A stretch of DNA of 64,000 nt from Cyanophora paradoxa. Its lineage: Eukaryota > Glaucocystophyceae > Cyanophorales > Cyanophoraceae. Shown here piece after piece: positions 36,001-49,100 of the stretch. The stretch is taken from the NCBI GenBank assembly GCA_004431415.1, contig QPMI01000395.1:248001-312000 (forward strand), in the 5' to 3' direction. The translations under genes were made by a program, and so were the position numbers. The stretch's first letter is position 1. Each line of letters starts with the position of its first letter. Under the pieces are notes generated by a model, which saw nothing but the letters and a program-made list of their open reading frames with translations, did not search any database and was not told the origin of the DNA.

Positions 36001-39000
36001 GCCGCTCCAGCCGCTCTTGTGTAGAATCGAAAGGGGCACTGTTTTGTAAATAGACGCTTACATATCAGGCGGTTGCAAGTTCGATCGCGAGTACTCTAGC
36101 GGAAAGTAGAACGAATTACTGACAGAGACACATGTCTTGTTCTGCTCTGACCGGTAGCTTCCTTGAGGGCACGGCTGGCGAAGAATGTGTCACGTGACGT
36201 ACGCGTGTCTGCAGTTCAGACACATTTCAAGATACCATGCAGTTCTGCCGGTCCATGGACGCGACATATCCGGGATTGCACGGTTCGCAGCTCGGGCTTC
36301 CAGAGAAAGGAGTCACCGAGTTGATGGGGCACCTAAAAGAGACGGGTGCTGACAAATTAAACATTGTCGTACATGCGCATGCATTTATAGCCGCAAATAA
36401 CGAACTCGACGCAGCTGCCATCACGAACGGAGAACCCTGGCCTGCAAGCTTCGCAGGCTGTTCGTTCGACATTTGAGATGCGGCCGTCTGGACAAGGACT
36501 GCACGCCTTTGCGCCACTGCTGCTGAAGTCCCCGAAGGCGCACATCATGCACTCGCTCATCCCAGTCGCCCTGTAACGGCCAGCCAAACAACTGCAGCAG
36601 GAGAGCCAATCAATGTTAGAATTCTGGTTTAAAACTTCCAGCTCTGGAAGACGGCTCACGGAAGACAGCTCTGTTTGTCTTCGCTAGCCACAGAGCCCTC
36701 CTCGCTGCGACTTTATATCAATAATTGTGTTAACCGGGTCTAGATCGTGTTTCAGAGCGAACCACTCAATGCACGACAAAGCGGTCGGATACGGATTGTA
36801 GGTGTTGCCGAGACACAGCCTGCACGTTCCATTGTCCGCAAACGCTCCCTTGCCTGTGAGCAAGAGTCGGAATAGCGCTTTTTGCTCAGACCAAAACCAA
36901 AGTAGACAGTAGAAGCACCGCAAGGAGAACAGAAGGATCCATCTGAACTGGGGACCTCCCCACCGGCACAAACTGAGAACATTGCACTACCCTCGAGGGC
37001 CACTGCGCCAGTCGGAACAGAAGAGCAAGATGTCATTGTGCTGTTCCGGTAGGTACCACTCTTGCACGCTGCAGAATATGTATGAAGCGTAAATATGAGC
37101 TTCGGTGGAACTAATAAGCTGGAGAATGCTCACGCAAGCAAGCCTGATTGTCAGGAGACGAGACCGAGCCGACGGGGCACCGTGTGCAATTCGTCGACCC
37201 GAGCAGAGGGGCGACCTCGTTAATCCCACAACTGCAGCTCAACGTATGTTAACGTTTGTACCTTTTGAATATTCATGACGCTTCAAAACTCTCACCTCTC
37301 GCAGAAGTCGTCTAACTGGAATTTCCCTCGGGGACACTCCAAGCATTCGCTCAGGCCCGCCCTGGGCACCCATCCGGGTTCGCAAGGCGTGAAGTTGAAA
37401 GATCCCTCCGGGGCGACGGCTCGAGGCGGCACGGCCTTGCAGTATGTCATGTTTTCGCCACGGTACGTGCCCGAGCCGCACTTCACGCAAAGCTGAGCGT
37501 CGGCCGTAGCTGCCTGCCCCACTTCACACTCCGTGCAGAAGTCGGACGCCTCGGTAGGCGCGACCCAGTTGAGTGGACACCTACGACAGAAAGATCAGTA
37601 AAGGCGTGCACGGGGCCGCCGTCGGCGTCTCCGCAGCTGCAGCTGCGCGTGCGGTGCGCACCGCTGGCACGACTCGCCCTTCTGGTACGTCCCTGCGGGC
37701 CGCGGCCGTCAGGAACGACGTGCGTCTCCCCGAAAACGATAGCTGAAGCGACCGGGCGGATGGCAAATATCAGCGAATCGCGTTAATGACCCACGCACCG
37801 GCCGGGCATTTGGTGCAGTCGCTCCTCGCGAGGTTTGGCACCGAGCCGTTTGGGCACATCGAGTAGTTCGCGGAGCCCTCCGGCGCGTACGCTCTCACCG
37901 GCACCGGCCCGCAGTAGGTCATGCCCTCCGCGCGGTACGTCCCTGCACATGCGGGCGCGCCGCGTGGAATTCAGCGGCCCTGCCGAGCGGCGGAGGCCGA
38001 TGGCTGTGGTCCCGGGTGACGCACCCGGGCTGCACTTCACGCAGTTCTGCGAATCCGACGCAGCGATCTGCCCCAGCGGGCACGCCTTGCACTCCACCGA
38101 CGCGGGACCGTCCGAGATTGTGTTCAGCTTGCACCTGCGGTGTTCGGCGGCATCCCCGTCAAGCCATCCTCTCGGCCCCGCGTGCATCGGCCCCGCGATG
38201 GGTCGCACCGGAGGCACTCGCGCCCCGACGGCGACTTGTATGTGCCCGCGGGGCAGTCCACGCACTGCGCCCGCAAGTCGTCCGGCACCCGCCCCGCCGG
38301 GCACGGAAGGAACAAGGCCGCGCCGCGCTTCGCGGCAGCCCCCAGAGGCACGGGCTCGCACGCCGTCATTGAGGCGTTGCGGTACGTCCCTGCAGCGCGC
38401 CGGCATGCCATAATCAGTGACGGGTCGACACGTTCACGCGGTGCACGTGGGGCAGCCCCGCAATCGCAACCGCAAGGTGCGCACCGGCCTCGCACGCGAC
38501 GCAGGACTGGGCGTCGTCAGCGGGCACCATCCCCTCCGTGCACTCCTTGCACTCGACGCTCCCTTCCCCCTCCGCAATCTTCAGCCCCGAGCACCTGTCG
38601 TAGCCCCGCGTCAGCGCAGGAGCGCTGCAGGCGGTGCGGTGCGCGTGGATGCCCGCGGCTGCCGTCGGCGTCTCCGCAGCTGCAGCTGCGCGTGCGGTGC
38701 GCACCGCTGGCACGACTCGCCCTTCTGGTACGTCCCTGCAGGCCGCGGCCGTCAGGAACGACGTGCGTCTCCCCGAAAACGATAGCTGAAGCGACCGGGC
38801 GGATGGCAAATATCAGCGAATCGCGTTAATGACCCACGCACCGGCCGGGCATTTGGTGCAGTCGCTCCTCGCGAGGTTTGGCACCGAGCCGTTTGGGCAC
38901 ATCGAGTAGTTCGCGGAGCCCTCCGGCGCGTACGCTCTCACCGGCACCGGCCCGCAGTAGGTCATGCCCTCCGCGCGGTACGTCCCTGCACATGCGGGCG

Positions 39001-42000
39001 CGCCGCGTGGAATTCAGCGGCCCTGCCGAGCGGCGGAGGCCGATGGCTGGGGTCCCGAGTGGCGCACCCGGGCTGCACTTCACGCAGTTCTGCGAATCAG
39101 AAGTAGATACGTGTCCCGGAGGACAGACCTCACAAGTCGTCATGCCCTCCTTCGATGTTTTGGCATTGACAGGACATCTGGAGAAACGTTTAACGTCAAA
39201 TAAAGACATGCTTTTTGTAGAATTGCATTGAGTTCGCTGACCGTTCACACATTGTCTTGTTTGCTGACAAGAATGTGCCTTGTGGGCTGACGAAACGATT
39301 ATATGGCATGTCATAAATAAGATCTAGACATGTTCAAACGAACCACTTGGAGCATGCGGAAGTAGCTCCTGCAGAAACCTCGCCAGCAGGACAGCGAGTA
39401 CAGTTGCGAAAAGCACCTGCCGATCATGATCACCTCTTATACACATGTACACGTGCACTTTCTGAACGAGCTCGAGATGAATAAACTGAAATGCACCAAA
39501 ATCTTTGGAATAAGTCATTGGAGGGCAAGCGGAGCAGAGAGAGGCTCCGGGGAACGGAAGGAAGTATCCAGGAGGGCACGCTTGAAACGCAGAATGCAAG
39601 GCATTAGAATTCGGTGTGTTGCAGGAACCCCATTCGGTGTGTACGCGCACTTTTGCACTTTTCCGTCCACCCGACTGACTCTGTGAAGCCGTTCTCATCG
39701 CAAGGAGAGCATGGTTCGCCGTCGCGCCTGGAGAAGGTTCCAAGTGGACACGCTATGAGCGAAATGCGCAGTTAACACGATAGTGCAGCATTCGTTGACA
39801 ACTAAAAACTGCACGGACCGTAGCACGAGTACTTGTCTGGCCCAGTGCCCTCGCGGCTGAAGGCGCCCGCCGGACACTTGGTACCTGTATATGGCCAAGC
39901 ACTCTCATAATCTAGATCTGTAGCTTACACGAAGTTAAGACGGCGTACAGTTTGTCGCTCCTGGTCCCGAGAAGGTGCCATTTGGGCAAAGAGGCGCCTC
40001 TGTCTCATTTAGAAGCCTGCCCAGAGAGCTATAGCGGCCTGAAAGAAGACATGGTTATGCAAGGCAAAGAGCGGCTAGGATAACACAACTCACCGGCGGG
40101 CAAAGGCAGGCAAGTCGTTCCACTTTCGATATCATTCACCAACCCGGAGTTATAATACTTGGAGCGCGATACGTGTGAGCATTAAGATGATGACTTCAAC
40201 GCAATTTAGGCCGCTGTACCTGTCCAGCCGGGCATTCGGTGAAAACTTTATACACTCTGGCACTGGCAGCGGTTGCGATTGCAATTGGTTAGTAATATTA
40301 GAGCGGCTTTCATAATCATGGCTTTCAGAATAGCTTTCATATTGGCGATTGGCTTTCATAATCATGTAGAAACGCACGGGCTGCTTGTGTAGAACAGAAT
40401 GAACGGAGCTTCCGGAAACGGAGAGGAGTAAGTGACGTCGAAACCAGACATACTAGTCTGAAAAGCGCCGAAAGAGCTCATCCATCTGCCGCAGTGCGTC
40501 GATCTGCCGCAGAGCTTGAAATGCGCGTAGAGTGTCAAACTTACGAGTCGTAGTCTGCAATTGAGATACTCCCGCTGCGATTGTATTTTTGCGAAGATTT
40601 AGCGCTCGATGTAGTGTGCGGCAAGCAGACTGGTCGACGTCGAACCTCACTCGCTGAGGAATCGAAGAAATAACGATCTTCACTTCCTTATTGCTGATTC
40701 CAGCGGGATCCTCAACATTATCGATCTGTCTCAGTATTAATTTCAATCAAGAGCTGGTTAACGTCGCTCCTTGGCAAGCCCGAGACGCGTGCTCGAATCC
40801 CGGACGTGTTATTACGTGGGGAGCGCGGTCCGAGGCTGGGTTAACGTTCATATCCCACCAAGTGCAATAGCGACCCACTCGTCCTTAAACGGACAGCCCA
40901 AGCCCAGCGAGGCAGTATCCGCGATGGCCGCGGGGGAGTGACCCAATGGGTGGCGCCTACGCGCCGGATCTGACCAGGTCTCTGTCCGTCCCAGTGGGCG
41001 GGGGGACCGAGTTGGCAGTGAACACCGTGGGGGCGATGCCCTCACCCCTCCCAAAAAAAAGAGCTATATAGCTAGCTCGTGCTTATAATTACATAATAAA
41101 AACGGCCTCGGCACCTTGAGCAGAATGGCCGATGGCACTTTGGACCGAAAAATATTCTTGCGCAAACGAGATGGCTTCCTGAGGCTGAATGTATCCCGTG
41201 TCCAGGCGAACTGGCTGATAGTGTTCTCCTCGGTGTGTCTACGATCGCGAGAAAAAATAAGACAAGTACACGAGCTTCTCACGAGGCTAATTATAAGGCA
41301 ATAAGGCGAGACGAGAGCGAGGCTTCTCACGAGCCTCTCACGAAAAATGTACAAGGATCCTGTCCGGGCCTCTTCCAATCAGCCGCAGCGGCAGATCAAA
41401 TAGATGCGAAGGCCCTCAAAGCTAAAAACAAGCACCCGCTTTATATGAGACGGCCGGCACTGAAAACCATTCGTTGTAGTTCAGTTCGGAAGGATTATTA
41501 GCACTACTGCACGGCAGATTTGTGTAATAACGACAGTTGTATGGTCGCAACTGCAGTCGGTCTTTTGCTTCTGGGGCTGTGCTCATAGCACTTTGGAATC
41601 GGCTCGGCCGCCTGGATGCAATTCAATGCGGTGATAGAGCGCTCAGGCGCTCACCATGAAGCGCTCAACATGAACACGCACCTCATGCGAATAACCTGCG
41701 GCGGTCACCGGATCGAATAACGATCTGAATGAACTTGAAGTATATAGAATTGAATGCACCTCGTCACCAAGAATGAAAAAGCCGTAGTCGCGTCCATCCA
41801 CCCACTTTCCTTCCAACGCCTTCAAGTGTATGAGAAGCGAGAAGTTGTGCAAGTGATTATGCAGAAACACCAGTTTGAAACGCACCCCGATACCAGCACC
41901 GGCAGACCCAGTAAACCCGTTTTGGATAATGTGCGTAGAGTCCACGATTACGTCTCGCCAAGTAAGGACGATTGGAGCCTTTGCAGGCAAAACGGTAGAA

Positions 42001-44542
42001 GTTTCCTTGTCTATATTCCATGTCCAAGCCGAGATGACGTGTCGATATTTCCGCCCGTATGTCGTATATCCTACAAAGAACGGAGCACTATCGGTTTCGC
42101 AACGCCAGTCAGTACTTTTTCAAAACGCTTATGGCTGATTATCATGATAATACAGCTTTGATTCTAAATACCGGAGAATGGCGTGGTAGGCAAGAGGCCC
42201 GCCTTTCGAGGTCCGACCATCCGATGCCATAGCGAGAACCGCGGAGCCTGGAATGAATCTGCTTGTTTTAATTGTTTCACTTCTGATAGCGATCAGGCCT
42301 GGCTCTCCCCAACCTAAGGGGACCTCTCCTCCAACGTTGCTTGCGATGCTGCTAAGATTACCATAGATTTCGAGCTCCAGAGATGTGGCCGGACCCGCAG
42401 AGACGTCACTCAGGCGGCAGAGACGCAATCTCGGGACCGATCGATTTCCGTCGTCCAGTTGCTCGTAACTAAAATAAGAACCGAAGTACGCCGTTCCACT
42501 GCCCGTGTACATGTGCGAAGCGAGCTCGAGCGGTAAGCGAACTAATTTATAATTAGCGGAAACAATCCAGGGAGATGATGCACCGTTGCCAGAACGAAAA
42601 GTGCCGTAGATCCATTAAAAACGCCGGACCAAGAAACCCTGGCTTGGAAGACCGAACAGGCTCGTCGGCCCCTGTTCGATAATGTTAATATTGTTAAAAA
42701 ACGCGAGACAAGTGATATGCGCACAAATTGGACAGCCCAGCGCGGAGCCAGTGTCGTGCTGGAAAGCTAGTTTTGTCTTCAAATCCTCTTCGAGCGCCCG
42801 GAGTTTCGCGGGCGGCACATTAGAGGTCTCCCCACGTCTCAAAATCGCACCAAGGACATTTGCCTATTTTGTGCACGCGAAGCTGAAGGTCAAGCAGCGT
42901 AGATCCAGAGTAATATAAGATCTTACGTGGAACAAATACGATTGAGAGGCGGCAGGCCTCGCATCGATCATGAACATGTTGTCGACCAACCACCTCCACT
43001 TGAACCTGTGGAGGTCGAAAGGCTCGCAAAGTTCGAGCTAGTGATGAGTCGAGGGCAGCGCACATAGATACATCCGGTACATCATTGTTCACGAATGGCA
43101 CAGTCTCCCGGTCAGCGTAATCCTTTGTGTTTGATATTACGTCGTCAAATATTCCGAGGGCTGACAAATACGTCTTTAGTTCGAAAACGGGTGCGACCCA
43201 TCTGGTGCGAGAATTCAGATCCGAATTGAACTAGTACTGTTTCGCGAACCTGGGATCGGAAACGTTGTTCTTCACAAAGTTGTACGGGTCGCACTGACAT
43301 TTGAGACTTGACAGCAGCGAGTTACGACATGGCAGAGGACGGGTTTGGTCGAAAGACATTGCGACTTCTTTTCCCCACACGGTTGCGATCCCCGTTGCAG
43401 TATCGAAACCTGTCCCTTCCGGTTGCGCCTCACTGATTATCGGCTCCCCTGGACAATCTACCCCCTCCCCCGAGAACCCCCGAATCGTAAGTCAAGGATT
43501 TACAGAAAATCGAGCGGCCAACGTGGGCGATCAAGCGCACCAAATATGATGTTTACCAATGCCGATGCATAGTAGTTGCGGCAGTCCGCGTATACGGCAA
43601 CTCGGTTCTGGAAACGCGCATTGCAGGCTGTGGTCGAGGAGCAGTAGAAACCGTAAGTAGAGGCAGATGAAACATGTGCTGGATTGTAAGCTTGAAAGCC
43701 AGTTGCTCTCAGTATTCCAGCGTCAATTGCGCCAGTCCCTGCGAGCCCCTGCAAATAGACAGAAACTGGCTGAAGTGCCCCGGAAGCGTTTTTGGAAGCC
43801 CACGACTGAGGGCCCGCCAAGTAGCATGTGTCGGTTACATAATCTCCGCGCAGGTCAAAGTCCTACGCAGCTCGCATTTAGCATCAAAATTAATGCCACA
43901 CAATGCCACGATGAATCGGATCCCAGAGCGTTCGCTAGCGCACTCTGCCCGGAAAAGGAGTAAAAGTCGAAAACGAGAACTCATTGGGGGAGAATGTCGA
44001 GTTCGCGAACTGCGCATGTGCACGCGTGGCGGCGCGCATTTGTGAGCTTAAAGCTGCATTGAAACTCATGGTCTGAGTACTGTAGCTAGTGCACCGCGGC
44101 CATCTCCGAGAACTCGACGGCCGATGCACAAATGTCGGACTTGAGGTCATACTCGCCTGCAGCATGTGAACGCATATGAACGAGGCTGCGTCAGCCTTCG
44201 CATGCAGACATCGACGACATGCGTACGCACAGACAGCCCAGACGCCGCTGGCCGTGCGGCCGACCACCGCGAGTCGCGTTGCGCTGGTGCCGGGCGTCTC
44301 GCCGCCGAGTGGTCCGAGCTGGACGGCGAACGCGATCTCTTTCAGCTTGCCGCGCAGGCTAACGTCCCCTGCGCCAATGCAGTATTGATGTCAGCCTGTA
44401 GGTTGCAGGCGGCCGCGGATCCCTAGATCGGTCTAGATTCTGTCTAGATTTAGAGCTGGAGCAGCGAGCGAGAGGGAGCACCGGCGGCGACTTGCACAGG
44501 GCGAGCGAGGAGGAGAACCCAGCAAACGATCATGACGACCAT
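33027..44542 (-). CDS. Large secreted/membrane protein with GCC2/GCC3 (ephrin-receptor-like) cysteine repeats
   Basis: Starts at 44542 with a clean signal peptide (MVVMIVCWVLLLARPVQVAAG). The N-terminal ectodomain spans exons at 44130-43980 (MSFNAALSSQMRAATRAHAQ), 43820-43500 (STYGFYCSSTTACNARFQNR), 43167-42820 (CEACRLSIVFVPRKILYYSG), 42512-42129 (SAGPATSLELEIYGNLSSIA) and 41970-41720 (VGVRFKLVFLHNHLHNFSLL region, lectin/LamG-like in feel). From ~40050 to 33930 many short exons encode CPxGxxxxxxxxxCxxC repeats, e.g. CPAGKYAPAGSSECLQCPL (34155) and CPPGYFLPFPGASLCSACPP (~39560). Such GCC2/GCC3 repeats occur in ephrin-receptor-like and giant protist surface proteins. A hydrophobic segment (MWIGIVMGIFLVLTALVFFL, 33428) and another near 33060 (FFTIAGVAGIIVAGAHML, stop 33027) suggest membrane anchoring. 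Adhesion or sensing is inferred. Exon borders are mostly approximate; a single gene is the simplest reading. Confidence 0.6.
37616..39099. repeat. Tandem duplication inside the GCC-repeat gene (offset 1,043 bp)
   Basis: 37616-38056 and 38659-39099 are almost identical (~440 bp), including exon and intron sequence (gtcggcgtctccgcagctgc to cttcacgcagttctgcgaat). The few differences are single bases. It adds one or more cysteine-repeat exons, recent by its identity. Confidence 0.9.
40453..40746 (-). CDS. Small intronless coiled-coil ORF
   Basis: 97 codons on the minus strand, MKLILRQIDNVEDPAGISNK to MDELFRRFSD-stop. It has a non-random composition with an amphipathic end carrying LRQIDALRQMDELF. 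It lies between cysteine-repeat exons of the surrounding gene and directly abuts the SINE-like element. It could be an exon of the host gene, a retroposed fragment or a small independent gene. Family not recognised. Confidence 0.4.
   Translation of the reverse strand: MKLILRQIDNVEDPAGISNKEVKIVISSIPQRVRFDVDQSACRTLHRALNLRKNTIAAGVSQLQTTTRKFDTLRAFQALRQIDALRQMDELFRRFSD
40756..41058 (+). mobile_element. SINE-like element with tRNA-derived head and poly-A
   Basis: The 5' part (ggttaacgtcgctccttgg, then tgctcgaatcccgg) resembles the D-arm to T-arm of a tRNA, including a B-box-like word. A ~250 bp body ends in aaaaaaaa at 41053-41060. aagagct occurs on both sides (40749-40755 and 41059-41065) as a possible 7-bp target duplication. 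It would sit in an intron of the GCC-repeat gene, in antisense orientation. Confidence 0.55.
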
Positions 44543-44689
44543 GAAGCGTATACGTACGGCTGCAGCACATTGCAGGCCATGAACGTTCGTGCATGGACGC
44601 ACATGCATATGCATGCCCTGCATACTTTGCCCTGCCAGCTGTAGGCGCTGCGGCCAGCGTTCGGCCTTCGCCGTCAACGGCGCCCTGGC

Positions 44690-44814
44690 CCGCCCCGGCG
44701 TCTGCGGTATACGCTGTATACCGTACTACGGTATACGTATACGTACTCGCGATCGGCGGCGAATACCCGGTATACGTATACGCTGTATACGTCTACGTAC
44801 GGCTAGACGAGACT
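44690..44814. repeat. TATACG/GTAC palindrome cluster 5' of the LINE
   Basis: Consists of overlapping gtatac, tacgta and cggtataccg words and contains tataccgtactacggta. The same 17-mer recurs on the other side of the LINE at 52650-52690. Confidence 0.7.
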
Positions 44815-44827
44815 TTACCCCCCTGGG

Positions 44828-46155
44828 GTGCGATCGCCTTGTCTTCCACCTTCCTGCCTCCCCAGCCTCAGCCACATGTTAGCTTTCGTCCCCGGTGTGT
44901 CCCCAGCGGCCCGTCGTCCGGGAGGCGGGCCCGCCCGCGGCCCCATGCGAAGTCGTCCGACTTTTCGGCCCCCGGTAGCTGCGGCCGCGGCAGTATTCGC
45001 CGCCCAGTTCCCTAGTACCATCAGCCCCGAGCTGTTCGAGGCCGAATCGACCCCCGCGCAGCTTTATAGCCAGACGGTCAGATATTTCAGCTTGACCGCC
45101 CCGACCTCTCAGTCCAACGCCCTCCGCGCGCTGTCCGAGGGGCCCAGCAGAACCCAGATTCGTCACAGCGTAGCCGACTGCTTGGCTAGCCTCGACCCCC
45201 CCGTGGCAGTGTGCTGCTACGGGAATAGCGCACTCCTGCTCACCATCGAGGCGGTGCACGGTGATGCAGCCGAGAAGCTGCTCCGCAAATCAGCGCTCCA
45301 GTACCTTCCCGTCCTCGACTTCACTCAGCTTCCGGCCGATGCGAACGGCGCCCCCCCGCCGCCTCTGGATTCGAAGGCCGCGCGCGAGGCCGGCTTCCGC
45401 GATCCCTCCGTCAGCTTCGGCCCTTTCTATTCAGCTCCCTCCAATGCGCATAGTGTCTTTTCCAACTGGCTCGTGCAGCGCGGCTTCAGCCCGTCCAAAG
45501 TTCATCGCATCAATGGCAACAGCGTCTGGATCAAAGTGTTTCTCTCGGAGGTCCCGCCCGTCGCCAGTCAGGCGCGGTTGCCTTTCTCTCACAAGTTCGG
45601 CAATGAGACAGTTCAGATCAGCGGCAGCTGGGCGTTCTGCAACCGGCCGGGCTGTCACAGCGCGCAGCATTCCGAGCACGCCCCGCACACCCGCACGGGC
45701 GTCACGATCAGCGGCCGCTCGCGCTCCCTGGAGCAGTACAACGGCGAGAACTGGACCGACCAGACCGGCCCCAGCGCGATCATGCGCCGGCCTAACGACC
45801 CCATCAACTTCGACATCATCTTCCCGTGGAAGGAGGACCTGCAGCGCGCTGCGCAGGTTCGCTTTTGCAATTCGTACTCTCGATGGCCTCATGGCCTTTT
45901 CCGGCCTCATGGCCCGCCCCTCGCAATCGATCCGATCTCCTCTCTTTCTCTCTTGCATGACTTTCTCGATCTTGCAGGCCGCTGCTGCGTCCCCCTCGGG
46001 ATCGGCGTGAGGCGTTCGGGCCCCCCATCGATTCCCGCTGCGTATCGCGGCGGGGTTGATCCCTCGGCCCTCCCCTCGCCCCCGGCCCTCGTTTTCTCTT
46101 CCGGCTCTTGGCTTTGTCCCTCGAGCTGCACCACCCCCGTAAATGACGTTTAGGT
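44828..46155 (+). CDS. LINE ORF1 protein
   Basis: 441 codons, uninterrupted. The N-terminus is Pro/Arg/Ala-rich. The middle contains FGPFYSAPSNAHSVFSNWLV and INGNSVWIKVFLSEVPP, plausibly an RNA-binding fold. CNRPGCHSAQHSEHAPH is Cys/His-rich and may bind zinc. The end overlaps the start of ORF2 by a few bases (aatgacgtttag), suggesting coupled reinitiation. ORF1 proteins coat element RNA; that role is inferred from position. Confidence 0.7.
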
Positions 46156-49100
46156 TTCTTTCTCTGAACGTAGCAGGCAAACTAGATCGAGCTTTTCATG
46201 ATGTATTAGGCAAATCTTATCGTTCTTTTCTCTTTGATTGCCTCCGCGATAGTGCGCGGCATTCAGCTGTGTTCCTGCAGGAGACTCATGTTTCTTCTTC
46301 CTCATTATCCAAGCGCCTCGCGCGCGCCTGGGGATCGGCCCCCTCTTTTTGGTCTCATAACCCTAGTGGTCAGGCCACTCAGGGGGTCGCCGCTCTCTTT
46401 CCTGGTGATTCCCCTTTTCAAATTCGGTTGTTGACTCCAGCTGATAGTCCTCGACTTCAACTTTTCTTGTTCGAGACCAAATTTGGTCCCATTTATTTTT
46501 GCAATGTATATGCTCCTACAGATGATTCCGAGCGTCGCGGTTTCTATGAAACTCTTCTTTATACTCTCGAGTCCGTGGTTCCTTTCGACAGCCGCCTCAT
46601 CTTAGGAGGAGATTTTAATTTCCACGAGCTCCCCTCTGATGCTCCCGGCCCTAGTCGTGGAACCCCTCCCCCGACGCCTTTGAGTTGATCCGAGCTCGTT
46701 ATGGCCTTTTCGATGCCGGGCCTCACACTAGAGCGTGCTTTAAAACCTGGAGCCGGCCGCGGCCGGCGGGCGGACGATTGAGTCCCGGCTCGATTATTTT
46801 TTCCTCTCGTCCTCCCTCCGCGATTGGGCCGTCTCGCTTCGGCCGTGGACGGCTTACTCTGCAGTCGGCGAGCCACGCAATTCTGATCATATAGGCATCT
46901 ATCTCACACTTAAAGCCCCCGGAATCTCTCGCCGTGGCCCCGGTCGCTGGCGCATGAACTGGGCGGCGTATGGCACATGCCCGGAATATTCTGGTTTCAT
47001 TTCTACTATAATTCGTGACTGGCGCGCCGCGTGGCCATTAGTTACAGATCGCGTCCGTCGGTGGGACGCCCTCAAATCCGAGCTCCAGCGTCGTGTTCGG
47101 GCCTGGGAGCTTGATGAGAAGCGCAGGCGGAAGGACGCTTACATCTCCGCTGTTCGAGCTCTCGAGGCTCTCATCCGTCGCCACGCCGCTGGCTCTATTG
47201 ATGATGTCGCTTTCCGTACACTGCGCACTTCTATGATGCGCAGCTTGAATTCGCTTGTGTCTGACTATGCCAGACAGCATTCACGCAAAGAAATTCGTTT
47301 TGCCGCAACTCAAGATGGACGGTCTAGTAAAGCTTTTTTGAGCATTATTTACCGGATTCTCATGCTCAGTTCACGGAGGGGCTTCGGGCCCTCGACACCG
47401 AAGGCCCAGAGGCCGCGTCGGACGACCCCCGCACTTTGCTCGAGCTTTCTTCCGCCTATTACGCTCAACTATATGACGGCGCTGCAGCTCAGGCCGTGGT
47501 TGATCGGTCGCTAGCTGAGCGGTCTGGCGTTGCCTCTCTCTATTCCCCTCACCGCCTGCTCCCTACTGAGTCTGCTGATCTTGACTCTGACTTATCGTCT
47601 GGAGAACTATTTCGTGCTTTTAAGGAGATGTCTGGCGGAGCCAAGTCTCCTGGCATCGATGGTCTCCCTGCTGAATTCTACGTTCACTTTTTTGATGAGA
47701 TTGGCCCCGATTTCTGTGCTTACATCGCTGCTATGTATGAGTCTGGGCAGCCGTCCGAGTCTTTGCGGCACGTCCTCATTACTCCTATTACTAAACCGGC
47801 AACGGACCCTACTTTGATTGCAAATCGCCGCCCAATTTCTCTCTCTAATGTCGAAGAGCGTGCAGTCGAGCGCGCCCTCTCCAACCGCTTAACGCCACTC
47901 ATGTCTGGTCTTGTATCCCGCTTTCAGTCTGGCTTTATTCATCGTCGGTCCGCAGTGCACCAGGTTATGCTTGTTTATCTTCTCATGCATTACGAGGGCG
48001 GTAATCCTGCACTCGAACAGCTGTGCTTCGGATTTCTTGATTTTTCAAAAGCCTATGACCGCGTTAACTGGAGCTTCCTTTTCTGGTCGCTCGAACAGTT
48101 CGGTTTCGGGTCCCAATTTATCAAGTGGGTCCGCCTGCTCTACTCTGATCTGCAGGGTTCTGTTCACATTAACGGCTGGACCTCCGCCCCTTTCCCCATT
48201 CGATGCGGTGTACGTCAGGGTGGCCCCCTTTCGCCCTATCTATATAATTTGTGCACACACCTTTTAGCCCTTTTGATTAATGCTGATGCTCGTATACGAG
48301 GTGTCCGCTTGTCCTCTAGCTCTCTTTGCAAGGTGCTCCAGTTTGCAGACGACACTGTTCCTTTAATCTCGTCTTTTACCGAATTGCCTTTCTGGAAAGA
48401 GTGCTTTGATAAATACTGCCGGCTCTCTGGAGCTCTTATTAATCTCGAGAAATCTAGCCTTCTTCCACTCCGCGATATCCCCGCACATGCCTGGCCTAGC
48501 GTCGAGGACTGCCCCTGGCGGCGTCTTCAGGTGACGGATCTCCCTCCCGCTGAAAAAATTCGAAAATACCTGGGCTTTCCACTAGAGCCCGATCTGTCTC
48601 GGTTCTGGCGGAAAAAGAACGCTGCTCTTGATATCCGTGTCCAGCAAGCGAAGACTTATCGCATGCCGATGCGTTCCGGCGTTCTCCTTGCCTGGGCTGT
48701 ATTTATTGGGTCCCTACATTATGCTCTATATTTGCTTGACCCCCTGATGCTCAGTATTCGACATGGCAAGAGAAGCTTCGCGCTTTTGCTGGCGTGAGCG
48801 GGCAGCTTTCGAAGTATATTTCTCCTCTGCCGTGGCGTCAAGGTGGTCTCAACTGCCCGGATATTCGAGCTTTTTCGTTATCGCTGAAAATGAAGTGGGT
48901 GGCCTTGCTCGCTGACCCCTCTTGTTCGGCTCCTTGGAAGGAGTACCTCTTGAGCAAACTGGACGCTCAGCTGGCACCTTTTTCCTATGGCCCCGCCCTT
49001 GTCTCGCTCCGCCTCCCACTTGACAGACTTGACTTGCCTCCTATTTGGAAGCAGACTCTCTCCGAGTGGGCTCAGCGCCAGGGCGTGTGTCAACCTCGTA

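Noticed and set aside
44593-45015. Short plus-strand gene before the LINE
   Set aside because: Overlaps the palindrome cluster (VYAVYRTTVYVYVL repeats of tatacg) and the start of LINE ORF1 in another frame.
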